Origin: Phyllostachys edulis | Lineage: Eukaryota; Streptophyta; Magnoliopsida; Poales; Poaceae | Length of the DNA stretch: 64,000 nucleotides | Reading direction: 5' to 3' | Assembly (NCBI GenBank): GCA_036346405.1 | Contig: CM070557.1 | Coordinates: 57,542,016 to 57,606,015 of the forward strand | Part shown: positions 33,889 through 45,744 of the stretch, piece by piece | Layout of the letters: every line of letters begins with the position of its first letter | How positions within the stretch are numbered: position 1 is the first letter of the stretch | Notes under the pieces: generated by a model | The model's database searches: none | What the model saw: the letters and a program-made list of their open reading frames with translations, nothing else | Told to the model about the DNA's origin: nothing | Position numbers and translations under genes: made by a program

Positions 33889-36098
33889 TCATCGGTAGGA
33901 CTCAACAGGCTCAGTAGTAGTTACACATGAATCAACACTCATGTCAGCATCATGATGCTCATTCACCATTGGAGCACCTGAACCATCTGTACCTACCCCC
34001 ACTGGCTCCGTGGTTTCAATAGCACCCTGTTCTCCTTTGCTCTCCTCACCACAAACCTCACTCCAAGGCGGTGGAACCGGACTCAGCATGTATGATTGTA
34101 TAAAGGTGGCATCCACACTAGTCTGGAACCCCTGTTGCTGATGGGACCTGCCACCAAGACCAACCGAGTCGCTGCTATTTGTTGCGCCAACATGCGTGTG
34201 GGGCTGCGGATCAGACACGATGCCCGCGTCAACATTTGTTGCGCCACCTGCACGTGCGTCATCTGGTCCTTTCGACCAATGCTCTCTGCAGCAACTGCAC
34301 GCGCATGTACGTAGGGACCGCTGGTGCCAGCAGCACCGGCTACATGCCCACCTCCAGGTGCACCTGCATGCGCGTGGGCTCCATCACCACTGGAACCCCC
34401 AGACCTGCTGCCTCCAGCAGTAACTTTATGAGCATGGGACTTACCATCCCCTATAGCTCCCTATGCGTCTTGCTGTGTACCGTTTGGACCTTCCAAGGCT
34501 TCGCCTGCTGCGCCTCCTACGCCAACTGTGTGCCACTCCTGGATTCTGTCATGTTCTGGTTCGATACACATGTCCCATTTTGACTCATCCAAACTATCCT
34601 TCACACAAGCCGGTTTATAAGTTTTCAAAGAAATTTTGTACAACCGGTTTTGGAATCTTTTCATCTTCATCAGTAGATCTTTATTTTTGTCATAGACACG
34701 CAAGAACTCATCCTGCAGCACCACCCTGCACCCCCCATTCTGCCAACTGCCCAAGACTGGGTATGTTGTTACACAGACTTGGTATATAATAGATTTCAGT
34801 CAGCATCCTTTGATCGTCGTTCTTGCATTGCAATACCATTGATCCTTTGCCTCTTATCTCCACCATGGAACCGTTGCCAAACTTGATTTTCCCTGTAATC
34901 TTCTCGTCGAGCTCATGGAACATGAAGTGATCGCCCGTCATGTGATTGCTTGCTCCATTGTCCAAGTACCACTCATCAGTAAGATCATGGCTGCCTCCCT
35001 TCGTGCGTAGTTTAGGAACTAGGTTCTCCTCATTCAACACCACCATGACCGGCGCCTCATTGACACATAAGGAGAGAAGCAGGGTATGATCGTCGTCGTT
35101 TTCACAGACTCGGTTGAGGTTTACCTCCTCGTTCTTCTTCTTATTTCGGCAATCCGAGGCGTAGTGTCCATACTTGTCACAGTTGAAACACTTTTATGTG
35201 GCTGCGACACTCCGACGCGTAGTGACCGAATTCTTCACATTTAAAACACTTGACATGAGACTTATCACGTGATCTGGCACCACCACCTTCCCCATCCCAG
35301 TCTCCATGTCCTCCTTGGCCACCTCGGCCACTCTGGCTGCCTCGCCCGCTTCTATTCTTCGTGCCACTACTAGAGTCTTGACCCCCTTTCTTTTCTTTTA
35401 TAGACAATGCTTCCCATTGTGCTCTAGAGAGCATCAGTTGTTCACCTTTTTCTTTGCGTTGTCGTCTCCCCTTCAAACTTTCTTCAAATGCCCTGAGTCT
35501 TCCAGTTGCCTCTGACATGGCATTGTGGAGACATCGCCCCACTGCTCGATTGTCCCGACAATCAGAAGAAAACGATCAGGAACAGCACCAAATAGCTTTT
35601 CAACCATTGTATTGTCCTTTACTTCAATACCGAGAGAGCGAATTTCTCCAACTACTGTGGAGAGCTTCTGAGAGAATAGAGTGATCGTCTCGGAGTCCTC
35701 CATGATCATACGATCAAATTGCCTCTTTAGTACCCGCACCCTTGCTTTCTTGACGCGATCTTCACCCATATGAATCACCTTAATTGCATCCCATGCTGCC
35801 TTGGCTGTTTCCTTCTCCGCAATGACCATCATCACCGCATCCGGCACAGCTTGGGAGATTGCTGCTAAAGCGCCCTGGTCTCTTTCTTTCTCAACCAATG
35901 CATCGCCTTCTACTGCAGCCCATACATCAAGGGATCGTAGGATGATTTTCATTTTTACCGCCCACAGGCCGTAATTCGTCTCTGTCAACATCGGGTACGA
36001 ATCGGAACCCCTCTCATCAGCGACCTTCCTGTCGTTGATGTTTCGACAATGTTCACTGCCGGTGGTGTCTCCTTCTTTGACGACTTATCTCCAGACAT
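33889..36098 (-). pseudogene. copia-1 gag-protease with deleted pol
   Basis: Minus-strand gag starts at ATG 36098 (MSGDKSSKKETPP), shifts frame near 36030, then reads LTETNYGLWAVKMKIIL and a UBN2-type gag domain (LFGAVPDRFLLIVGTIEQW). Two CCHC knuckles follow (CFKCEEFGHYASEC and CFNCDKYGHYASDC), the second in a shifted frame. The protease has WYLDNGASNHMTG with the catalytic Asp in DNGA (about 34950). After GQLAEWG the sequence jumps, without integrase, to the linker that normally precedes reverse transcriptase (EHDRIQEWHTVG, later TTEPVGVGTDGSG), and ends before any YVDD motif. Confidence 0.82.
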
Positions 36099-36115
36099 CA
36101 CTTCCAATGATCCAA

Positions 36116-36127
36116 GCTCTGATACCA
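36116..36127 (-). other. copia-1 primer-binding site (initiator Met tRNA type)
   Basis: GCTCTGATACCA on the plus strand, i.e. TGGTATCAGAGC in element orientation, two bases from the 5' LTR end at 36130. Confidence 0.9.
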
Positions 36128-36129
36128 AT

Positions 36130-36712
36130 TGTTGGAACAAACTCTGTTCTATTACTGCTTTGATCGAAAAACCAAAAGACTTCGCTCGGTCCTTCAGTGC
36201 AGACCAGAATTGCTTCGCTTGGCTTCACCGTGGGACCACTGCTTCTTGTCCTTTCAACGTGACTTGCTACTTCTGTCATTCTGTGCAAAGCACGACACAA
36301 AATAAGCAAGCACTTCTGTCTTCCCTGCGTGATGTGACCAGCACCGAAACACAAAGTAACACTCGGTCCTCTGGCTCTTCACATGTAGCACGCCTCCCGT
36401 CTACAGAACAAAATTTGCACCTTCCCCTTCTGGTCCTTGCTTCCTGCAGGAAAGATGCTTTCCGCTGGAGATGAAAACAACACCGAGACAACCGAACGAT
36501 TTGGTCGGGAGCACAGCTCCTCTTTTTGTATTTTTATTTCTTCAACTCGCACATCAATTACATGACTTGCTTAGCCTTATAAAGACTGCGACTTTGATGC
36601 CTACTCGGACTCAATGTCTGGCTTAAATACTACTCGGACACATGAACAAAACGTACTAGAAATTATAAAACAGAAACTAACACAAAATACCAAAACGAGA
36701 TTAACTCTAACA
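36130..36712 (-). repeat. copia-1 5' LTR
   Basis: 583 bp, the same length as its partner. It ends at 36712 and is followed by TSD GCTAC. Confidence 0.92.
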
Positions 36713-37352
36713 GCTACAACCGGGAGCCGAACCATCGGGAAGACAAAGAGCACCGGCGTGGGTTCAAACTAGAAACGTAAGAAATGGCAGTGGTTGTTCT
36801 TGATGGCTGCGCAATTGGAGCATGGCATCAAGGGAAAGGTTATTGCAGCCGTTTCTCATCAATTGAAATCGAGTTTAAGGCTTTGAATGGAAAGGAATGA
36901 GAGAATGAAGGTATGGCTGCCATTAATGGTGATGAAGCTCAACCGTCGGCTGGGAGCAAATGAGGGGATGGGAGAGGAGAAGGGAGGATGGCGCGGTGGA
37001 GTGGGTCCGGAGCGACGCTGTCAATGGTGGTGGCCGGCCGGCCGGCGAAGTGGTGGGGACTGAGCTGCCATGGGAAGCTAGACAGCCATATGCATTCGGT
37101 TAGAGAAATAAAAGCACACAGAAGAAAGGCTCGGGAGGAAGAAAACTATTTTGGGAGAGAGAAGGAAAGAGAAATCTTGGATGGGTGATCGCTCGAGAAT
37201 AAAAAAATTATTATTATTTTTTAGAAAAAGAGAGAAGGGCCAAAAAATAAATAAATTGGATCAAGATATTGGAACGAATATTTTTCTGGAGATTTGAATT
37301 TGAATTTGCGGAATAAGGAATCTGAAATTTGAATATAGATTGGAAATGGAAT

Positions 37353-37938
37353 TTTGGAATTTCAGATTTCCTTCCAATATTACACATAAAATACAAATAA
37401 GATCCAATCAATTTTAAATAATTAATTTAAAATTAAATTTTAAAGAAAGCGAATTTTGGGATGTTACACATTGTACATGGAGGAGTTGTCTATAGAGACA
37501 TATAAAGAGACAATCCAATTGTAGAAGTTGTATTTAGTGCTGTCTATAGATGATATGGAGGAATACTATAGACAACGGTTGTCTATACCATTGTGCGTGC
37601 CCTTATATTTTGCTACTTCCTGTTATTAAATGGATTTCCTTTTCTTTTTGGATTTCATATTTCCTTCCAGTATTACACATAAAATACAAATAAAATCCGG
37701 TCAATTTTAAATAATTAATTTGAAATTAAATTTTAAAGAAAGCGAATTTTGGGATGTTACACATTGTACATGGAGGAGTTGTCTATAGAGACATAGAAAG
37801 AGACAATCTAATTGTAGAAGTTGTCTTTAGTACTGTCTATAGATGATATGGAGGAATACTATAGACAATGGTTGTCTATACCATTGTGCATGCCCTTATA
37901 TTTTGCTACTTCCTGCTATTAAATGGATTTCTTTTTCT
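37353..37938. repeat. 293-bp tandem duplication across the LTR A/MITE/element X junction
   Basis: TTTCCTTCCA..TATTACACAT recurs at an offset of 293 bp (37367 and 37660), and the match continues through the LTR end GGGATGTTACA, the MITE half and AAATGGATTTC (37628 and 37921). Each unit contains about 115 bp of LTR A, the 133-bp MITE half and about 45 bp of element X. The duplication therefore arose after the LTR inserted. Confidence 0.88.
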
Positions 37939-38717
37939 TTTTCAATGCAGATGAAATGACCTATTGACCCCTTGCCCATCTTGTTGCCCAGTCTTACAGG
38001 TTGCCATGCCATCCGCATGTACCATTGCCTCCCATTACTGTTTTAATAGAATGAAGGTGGACCAATTAATCAGAAAAATCTGAGCCAAAACTTCACAATT
38101 AATCTATGTATCCATTCAATCATCAGATAAATGCTTTTCTTAGCGATTCATGTTGAGGAACTGAAGTAGTGATTCATGTCAAGATATAGAACTAAATCAA
38201 ATTTGGTCTAGTATGGCATATACATTCAGGTGACACAACAGATATCCATTAATGTTTGCAACATGTCATACATTTGTTCATTACAACTCGATTGTGCCAA
38301 CTTCATTAAGATGGATCCAACCATTCTCAAGTGGGGTAATACAAGGCAAATATATGCATTCAGTTCCAAAACTTTGCAACTTGCATTGCTACCAAGTATC
38401 AACAAAAGAAAAAATGCAGCACTGAACAGATCAACTTCTCCTGTCTCATGTGGGCTACGCCATGAGTCATCTGGACCAAAATAAACAAAGAAAAGAACTC
38501 AAATCAGGTAAAATTAGGCACATTTAGGTCAAGTTTTTTCATTTTGCAAAAAAAATTACTTGTGAAGTTACTAGATCCATCACGGTGATCCCTAGCTTGC
38601 AAGGCAGATTAGAGAGGGGGTGCAGAGCTGAGGGGGAGGCTAGATGGAGGGAGTCGGAGTCGTGGTGCCGACTAGAGAAGGGGGGTCGAGTCTGCACCGA
38701 AGGTAAAGGAGAGTGGA
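37939..38717. other. Interior of element X, left part
   Basis: Up to about 38000 this pairs with 43200-43310 as the inner terminal repeat of element X. The rest is A/T-rich with short frames and no domain. From 38590 it turns GC-rich (GAGGGGGTGCAGAGC..) and is cut by solo LTR B. Confidence 0.4.
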
Positions 38718-41700
38718 TGTAAGGACCTAGAAGTAACACTCCCAAATCCTCTATGTATTCTGAATTAGTCCCATGATCAATAGCTAGTCCACACAATGAA
38801 CAAGAATGGTAACACACATAATTCACACAATTTTATTAATAAATAACAGAGTTTATTACCAGAAAGACTTACAAGCCAACAAATAATAAACACGGCGGGA
38901 GACGAAGAAGAAGTAGTAGAGCTCAGCTAATCTGCCGCATGCAGTCGACTAGGGTAGCAGCCTAGTCGTCGAGATCGACACCGGTAATGTAGTCCTTCTC
39001 ATCTAAACAATTTTTTATTAAGCAAGGGTAGGTACAAAAATGTACTCCGCAAGTTACACCCGATAACAGAATTATAATACACGCAGGGATATATTAAAGG
39101 AAGGCTTATGTGGTTGAATTTGCGTAAAGCGATGTTTTCTTTTTAAATATATGTACTAAGTTCCAAAGCAGTTATTCTATAACTAAAATTCACTTTCTAA
39201 AATCTCAAGTTTTGCAATAAGATAGCCTTCATACAAGAGTGATGAAGGATACTCTCCTATCAGAGGGCAAATTGCCCAATTTCCCAATTGGATGGACTAT
39301 CCAAAATCATTTGAAAAAACCTTTTGAAATCAAAACCAAATTCTAACTTTGAGTGGCTTTGCTAGCATGTCCATGACCGTGGACACGGCTATTCGAATAG
39401 TTTTACACTCTACAGAGATTGTACAACTCTATTCATAAGAGATAATCATCTTATAATGTCTATCTAACACACTTCCAAAGGTGTGTGACTAAGCGATTAC
39501 CATAAGACCTTTACAATGCATCATTCCAACATAGTCCTATCTCGCCAAGGTTTCACTTTCATTGGATAGAAACCCGCCGGATTTAAGCCCCCTGTTGCGC
39601 CATGTCGAAATATATAAAAGTAGGTCATTTGTGACACCCACGCAACCAGATGGCATAACCACGGTGGAATATTACAAATTATTTAGTCAACTCCTACCCA
39701 CTTCGGACTTGTGGTTGTACGATGGGGCTTAGCAAGATGCGGCTCGAAGACCGATCCTTAACTGACTTGGACGACTTTCCAAAACAACCCCTAGGCCTCA
39801 ACCATTCCCGAATTGAGCCCATGCAACAACTTGCACCATCCAAACATCCATTTCGCCCAAGTCTAAACCAACCTTTATTTTATTTTCCAAGTTAAATCAT
39901 TTTCCAAAATTTCTATGGTAAAAGCAATACCATAACCTCATTTTGGCTAAATTCCCCTAAATTAAACATTTTTGGTCTAAGTATAACTAAGCATAAAGTT
40001 TTTCAACAAGAAGCATCTTGTCAATATTATTGTATTGACTAGAGTTTTATCTAGGGTGACAAGGGTGAGGGATTGAAGTTCAAGAATTGTTAATTCCAAT
40101 ATTAGCAAGACAACCATCAATATTAGAATCATAAACTCTAAATCAATCTATTAAGTCTATTGATTCACCACATTATGGTATCCATTAATCCACTAATCAA
40201 CTGTGGATCAACAAAACACTAATACTCAATTAACTCTATCAATTTTATCAATTCTCTATAATTCAACCAAAATATACTTATATAATTCAATCAAGACATA
40301 TTTCTATAATCCAACCAAGAATTATTCTAAATCCAACTTCTCTATTCAATCATATCCGATAAACCAATGACCAAAATACCCAATTAATTCCATACTTCTT
40401 GATTCAACCTAATCCACGAAAAATCGATATCATAAATTGGTAATCCTATAATTCAATCTCCAACAATAATCTAATTCTATAATCCAATATCTAACAATCG
40501 TGTATTTCTATAATCCAATAATCATGTATTCATACACTCCAATATCCAATAATCATGTCATTCTATAATACAATATCCATCCATAATTTATTTCTACAAT
40601 CCAATATACATCAATTATATAATCCTATAATCCAACATCCAATAATAACTATTTCTATAATCCGACATTCATCAATCCAACAATAACGTAATCCTATATC
40701 CAACAAAGATATAATCTGAGTAGACCACAAGGATATAATATTATGATCTAACTAGGATGTAACCTAATAATGATGTATTCCGATAATCAACAATGATACA
40801 ATCCTGGTGTCCAACAATCACGTATTTCTAATAATCCATAATTTTCAATTTGTATCTCCAGAATATATCACACTTGGAATGATTCTCCAAACTACCTATC
40901 TTGACAATAATTGGCCATACAAGTATTTGGGATTTAGCTACAGTTTAAAGATAGGAATTTAAATTACTTGAATAAAAGTAAGCATGCAATAATAATTTAA
41001 AACATAATTTAAATAATTTAAAAGATTGGGATTAAATATGATCAAAGGATGTAACTGGCCTTACTTAAATAGTTGTTGTTCTCAAACAGCGTCGAAATTC
41101 GGTTCTCCACAAACGTCGAAATCTAGACGCGAAAAAGCTAAATTCAAATAAAATCTAAAAATTATAAAATTAGTACCAAAAGAAGGATATCGTCTTTAGA
41201 TGAATTTAGGAACAAGAATCGACAGAATCAGAGTTCGTATGAGGGAGAACGAACGTCCGGATAGTTGATTATCACATGAAATGATAGAAAAAGAAAAAGG
41301 GAATAGAATAATCCTACGATGCACTATGCTGATTTTTGTTTTACAGAGCAAAGTAATGAGAGGATGACAACATGGGCCCACTTGCAAGTGAAAGCAAGAG
41401 AGAAGGAAGGCAATGGATGGGAGTATGACATGGTGGGGTCCACCTAGAAGAGACACACAAGCAAGAAGAAGGAAGAACAATAGAGAAGATGAATAGGAGC
41501 TCAGGCACATCGCTGGCGCCGGCGAGGGGCAAGGAGGTGGCAGCCGAGGAGCACAAAAATGGAATCCCCAGGGGATGGGGAACCCGAGAGTGGTGGTGGC
41601 GTCGCCAGCAGAGGAGCAAGGCGGCGACGACTCACGGTGGCGGCGATGCTCCGGCGACGTTCCGGCGAGGGGAGTGAGAGCCCTGCATAGAACGTGGCGC

Positions 41701-42986
41701 GGTGAGTCCAACGGTGGAAACGGTGTCATCAGAGACCCTCGGGAGGCGGCGAAAACAGTGGCGAAGGGAGCTCGGCCAGCGGCGACAAGAACTCGAAATC
41801 CGGTGAGACCAAGGCGATTTTTGACGGTGAGACTTCAAGGCTTCGAGGGAGGATGCCGATGCGCATCTCGTGATGCGGTTGAGCGAGCAAGAAGATGGCT
41901 AGAGAGGGAGGGAAAAAGGAGAGGGAGAGAAGGGAAGGGGATAGAGGAAGAGGGCTGTCGGTTTTCAAAGTAGACGGGGGGAGAACTCTAGGAGGGAACG
42001 GCATGGGAGGAGCTGGGCGGTGCATTGGCGAACAGCAACGCCAAAAAGCCAGTAGAGTGGCCATGCAAGACTAAAGCGTCGGCGAAAATCCAAGCGGGGC
42101 GCTAGACGTGGGGTGGCCAGCGGGAAACCAGGCGAAAAAACGGCGTAGGCTCACAGGCTTCTTGGGAAGAAGAACATGAGAAAGAAGAGAAGGAGAAGAA
42201 AAAGGAGAAGAAAACAAAGAAAAATCTGAAAAAATAAAAATAATTTCAAAAAAATCACGAAAAATTCATTAAAAAATCCTAGGAACATGAACAGATCAAA
42301 TGAAATAATTTTAAATTTAATTGAAGTTTATTTTAATCAATTAAAATGTTTTTATTCAGAAATTCAATTTAAACTTTATTAAATTCAATTAAATGCAAAA
42401 CTCCAAAAGAATTCACCACTTTAAATTAAATAAATTTTACAACAAATAAAATAACTTTTGGAAAAACAAAAAGAAATAAAATAAATTGGGTTGCAAGAAA
42501 CAACAAAGAACTTGGAGAAAATCCAAGAGATCCAGAAAATCAAATAAAACAATTATTATTAATTGAAGTTTGATTTACTCACATTAAATTGGTTTATTTT
42601 CTAAAATTTCAAATTAAGCTTTAACAAATCAAGAAAACTTCAACTGGTTCTCTTTGTTTTTAAAACTTCAAAAAGGCCTGAAAAAGATGTGATTTTATTT
42701 TTTTAGCTTAATAAAATTAGTTTCCAACTTAAAGTTGGTTTTTTTATTTTTGCACATAAATTATTTTCAATTTCAAAAATAGGAAAAATCCTTTTTAAAT
42801 ACCGAAAATTCAAGAAATTAATTAAGGTTTTATTTTTAACTTTAAATCCAATATAAACCCAGAAAACCAATTAATTTTATTTTTGACTTTTAAACACTAG
42901 GAAATTAAAGAAAAGCATGGAAACTCTTTTAAAATTTAGAAAATTAATAAATTTCATTTTTGGAAACAGAACTTTGGGATGTTACA
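38718..42986 (-). mobile_element. Solo LTR B, 4269 bp, large-LTR family
   Basis: Perfect TSDs GTGGA (38713-38717 and 42987-42991) flank a unit that reads TGTAAGGACC.. on the plus strand and ends GGGATGTTACA, so in its own orientation (minus) it starts TGTAACATCCC. It shares the CTATTCGAATAG/CCGTGTCCACGGTCA core (39373-39400 on plus) with LTRs A and C. The middle (40080-40860) is a low-complexity run of ATAATCCAATA-like phrases. 41480-42060 is GC-rich with Arg/Gly-rich chance frames. No gag-pol is present. Confidence 0.88.
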
Positions 42987-42991
42987 GTGGA

Positions 42992-43339
42992 AGGCGGCAT
43001 CGAAACATTGGTGGCGGTGCCCTAACCCTAGTTTCGTCAAGTGGAGCAGGGAGGAGGCGATGGAGAGGCAGTGACAACGGTGCTCATGGACCAAGTGGGG
43101 GGAGGATGACAGGGGGCGGCACGGCGAGGGTTGACCCTAGTTGCATCGCTGTTGGGGGAGGAGAGATTGAGGGTGAATCGTGAAGGTCAGAGGACGGAAG
43201 AAAAGAAGAGAGGATGAGAAGGAAGAAGAGGGGCAAATAGGTCATTTTATCTGCATTGAAAAAACAAAAGAAAAGGAAATCCATTTAATTATCCGAAAAT
43301 GACAAAATATAAAGGACGCAGTGAAAGGTGTGGTATAGA
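42992..43339. other. Interior and right inner terminus of element X
   Basis: This continues the GC-rich stretch cut by LTR B (to about 43200), then the inner inverted repeat of X (43200-43330, partner near 37900-38000 and 30880-30902). The Gly-rich and Ser/Pro-rich frames are not recognisable. Confidence 0.4.
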
Positions 43340-44329
43340 TCATTTTTTATTATTTAATCTATTTTTATTAATATTTTAAAGTTAATCCCTCATGAACTTT
43401 ATTTCCAATTCTGACCCCTTTGGCCACACCACTACCCATGGTGTGGCCAAACCGTTCTGTCACGCCATTGTCTCCGGCATGACAGAATATGCCACGCAAG
43501 CCCTCGTCCGCCCGCCGGGCAAGCGTGGAGGGCTAGCGCGGCATCTGTCACGCCGTAACGCCTGGCGTGACAAGCCTCCTTGTCACGTCGTGATAGTTGG
43601 CGTGGCAGGGCCTGACCTTATTCACTTTCGCATGCGTTTGAGATTGCTAGATTATGAATCAAGCTCAAGGTTGAATGTAATTTGGACTTGATTTATGGAA
43701 TTACGATTCACGATGAGTCCTTTTGATTGAAATTAATTTAGTTTGATTGTAACTCATGTTTTGCTTGTATAGAGACAAGATTTGAAATTGAGTTTATTTA
43801 GATCATGAAAACATATTGTAATGATAGATGGTTCTCGTTGTCACTTTGTAGTCATAGACCATTTCGTGCCTACTTCTAGAACACGTTTTTTTATGTTGTT
43901 TGATGCCTTGCTACGTGAAGAATTGAATGCGAAAAGACGACGAGAATTGAAGTTGCGAATTAAAATAGACTTCATAATAAAGTTGGGAATTACACAGCGC
44001 ACAGGGTTTGTTTATGTGCATAAGAAATAACATCATGCACGATGCAACAAACCGAAGTACTCCTACGATACATATGCACCTTTTTGGAATAGAAATAAAT
44101 CCGACCTTCGGGGGACTAGTATGGAATGGCCCGACCTACTGCGTGGACCGAGGTCATTTTCCCTTCCATGCAAGCTCGGTGTTGAACTCCTCGTCGGCCT
44201 CCTTTTTCTCGCGCTCCCTGCGCCTACACGCCTCGAGATGAGCTTTCGTCTCCCGACGTATACGTTCGTTGAAAGCATCTAGGCCCCTAAAAATTGTTTT
44301 GGTAATTAATGACAATATGTGAATATGAG

Positions 44330-45744
44330 ACTAACATGTTTTATTGAGTGTCTATGCATTGCCCAAAAGACCAGTACACCCTCCCAAGGACATGTTTCAT
44401 AACCCCTCCATCGGGTTCCATTCGGTTGATGTGCCAAGGATAAAACTCCATGCCCGGATTCTTGGCCTGTATAGTGGTTAGGATTCGAGGAAGCAAGCCG
44501 CAAGCCTCCTTTCAATCACCCCACAATAACGACATCGCTCTCTACTTTGCCCTCCATGCTTTCCGGTACTTCACACGGTACTTAATGAACCCGAAGATAA
44601 CCTCGAGGGGGGTGGCGACGGTCACATTAGGATCGATAGCCACAACCATGGTAATACGTCTTGCAATGAAATTAGCGGTCACCTGAAGGTGCTCCCTGGA
44701 CACTTGTGCGGTCCTACAAGAGTGAGACTGCTTCACATTCAATATTTTCCATTGCTTATCCCTTGTTTTGTGCCCCCATACATTCCATCCGCACCCCCTT
44801 TCACACCTCACGGTATACCTCTTATTCACATCAGAGTTTTGCACTATGAACAAACGATGGTGCCGCACAGAGTATTCTTGCAACCAAATCTTTATATCAT
44901 CCATGCTTAGAAACATGTTCTTTCGTATTATGTCATTCTCCAGGTCTACAATGTCATTCTTGCTCTTCAACCTATTAGCACAAACCGCCTTTTCAGCCAT
45001 TCTGACATCATTGAATGCATGCACTGACAGGACCTTACCCATTACACTGTGAAGAACCTGGCATTCCTCAGAGTAGAAAAGCGGTGCGGGAGCCTCATTT
45101 TCGGTCGAGCTCCATCCCTCGTTGGACTCCACTTCATGGGTTGTTCCATCGCGGAACAACTCCTTCTCAGGCTTGTTGTTTAGTACAATGCCATTGAAAT
45201 CAGCCACGGGGTCACTAACATGTTGTGGAAAAGGAACATGCACATATGACAAATCCACCAAGAGGGGGCATCGTTGGTAACATTGACGCTAACGAACTCT
45301 TGGGAAGGTTGCTCCTCCACTTGGGGGTGGGGTGGGGGGCTCGCGAAAGATGGAGAGCGTGGTCTAGTTCTCCATGTTGCTATTCACCACATTCAAATTG
45401 TTTGGCAAATCCTCAATAACGATTGTCCTCTCCACCTCCACCTCCAACAACCGGACCTGAGATGTGAGTAGAATATCCTTGTACATGTCCCGATCATCAA
45501 CGGACAATATTCACACCGACAAGGCGTGCACCTTAGAACCCAGCATTGCATCATATTGCCCCTGTATTCCGACAACGACCCCTCGCTCATCCCATCCAAA
45601 GATCGACTTAATCCTAGTCACAAGTGTTTGAAAGTCTGGTGATTCGCGAAACAAAAGAACGGTCGCTTCCATGCAACCAAAGTTGGCAGAACTACCTGTT
45701 TGGATAATCAGCCTACTAGTAAATCCACGTATGACTTTGTCCAT
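44330..45744 (-). pseudogene. mudrA-like transposase N-terminal remnant of element Y
   Basis: The minus strand reads MDKVIRGFTSRLIIQTG and VVVGIQGQYDAMLGSKVHAL, then, in a new frame from 45261, an acidic linker and a MuDR-type domain: FLSMDDIKIWLQEYSVRHHR, RYTVRCERGCGWNVWGHK, QWKILNVKQSHSC. It continues through FIARRITMVV, VIFGFIKYRVKYRKAWRAK, then past a TAG and a TGA to SLLWGD, ACGLLPRIL and GRVYWSFGQC, where it ends just before the place of the first catalytic Asp. Both inner stops fit CAG to TAG and TGG to TGA. No DDE residues remain. Confidence 0.8.

Larger units (their letters stand above)
33109..36712 (-). mobile_element. Ty1/copia retrotransposon, internally deleted (copia-1)
   Basis: Two 583-bp LTRs (33109-33691 and 36130-36712), both TGTTGGAAC..CTCTAACA, flank a 2.4-kb interior; TSD GCTAC at 33104-33108 and 36713-36717. 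On the minus strand the primer-binding site TGGTATCAGAGC (36127-36116) fits initiator-Met tRNA, and a purine tract (AAGAGGGTGAT) abuts the 3' LTR at 33692. By my hand count the LTRs differ at about 24 of 583 sites (roughly 4%). Integrase, reverse transcriptase and RNase H are missing, so it needs another element to move. Confidence 0.93.
31048..37469 (-). mobile_element. Solo LTR A, large-LTR family, interrupted by a copia element
   Basis: On the minus strand it starts TGTAACATCCCAAAATTCGC at 37469. The flanking CATTG (37470-37474) recurs at 31043-31047, giving the TSD. The left border lacks the expected TG, perhaps lost by slippage in CATTG(TG)TCC. The core CTATTCGAATAG plus CCGTGCCCACGGTCA lies at 31491-31520. 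Without the nested copia the length is about 2.8 kb. No internal genes or second LTR are seen. Confidence 0.7.
30903..37602. mobile_element. Tourist-like MITE split by solo LTR A
   Basis: The left part is 30903-31047 (starts GAGCATATACAATTGTGT) and the right part 37470-37602 (ends CACCATTGTGCGTGCCC-like: CCATTGTGCGTGCCC). TTA flanks both ends (30900-30902 and 37603-37605), as expected for PIF/Harbinger MITEs. The left interior (GATGTGGAGGAGAAAGGG) resembles the MITE at 20320 (CTACGTGGAGGAGAGAGGG). The unsplit MITE would be about 280 bp. Confidence 0.6.

Noticed and set aside
33109..36712. Two separate copia insertions near 33.1 and 36.1 kb
   Set aside because: The two similar 583-bp blocks are direct LTRs of one element, proven by the shared TSD GCTAC, primer-binding site and purine tract.
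37644..37780. A second independent LTR A-type insertion
   Set aside because: The second LTR end lies within a 293-bp tandem duplication that also copies the MITE half and flank.
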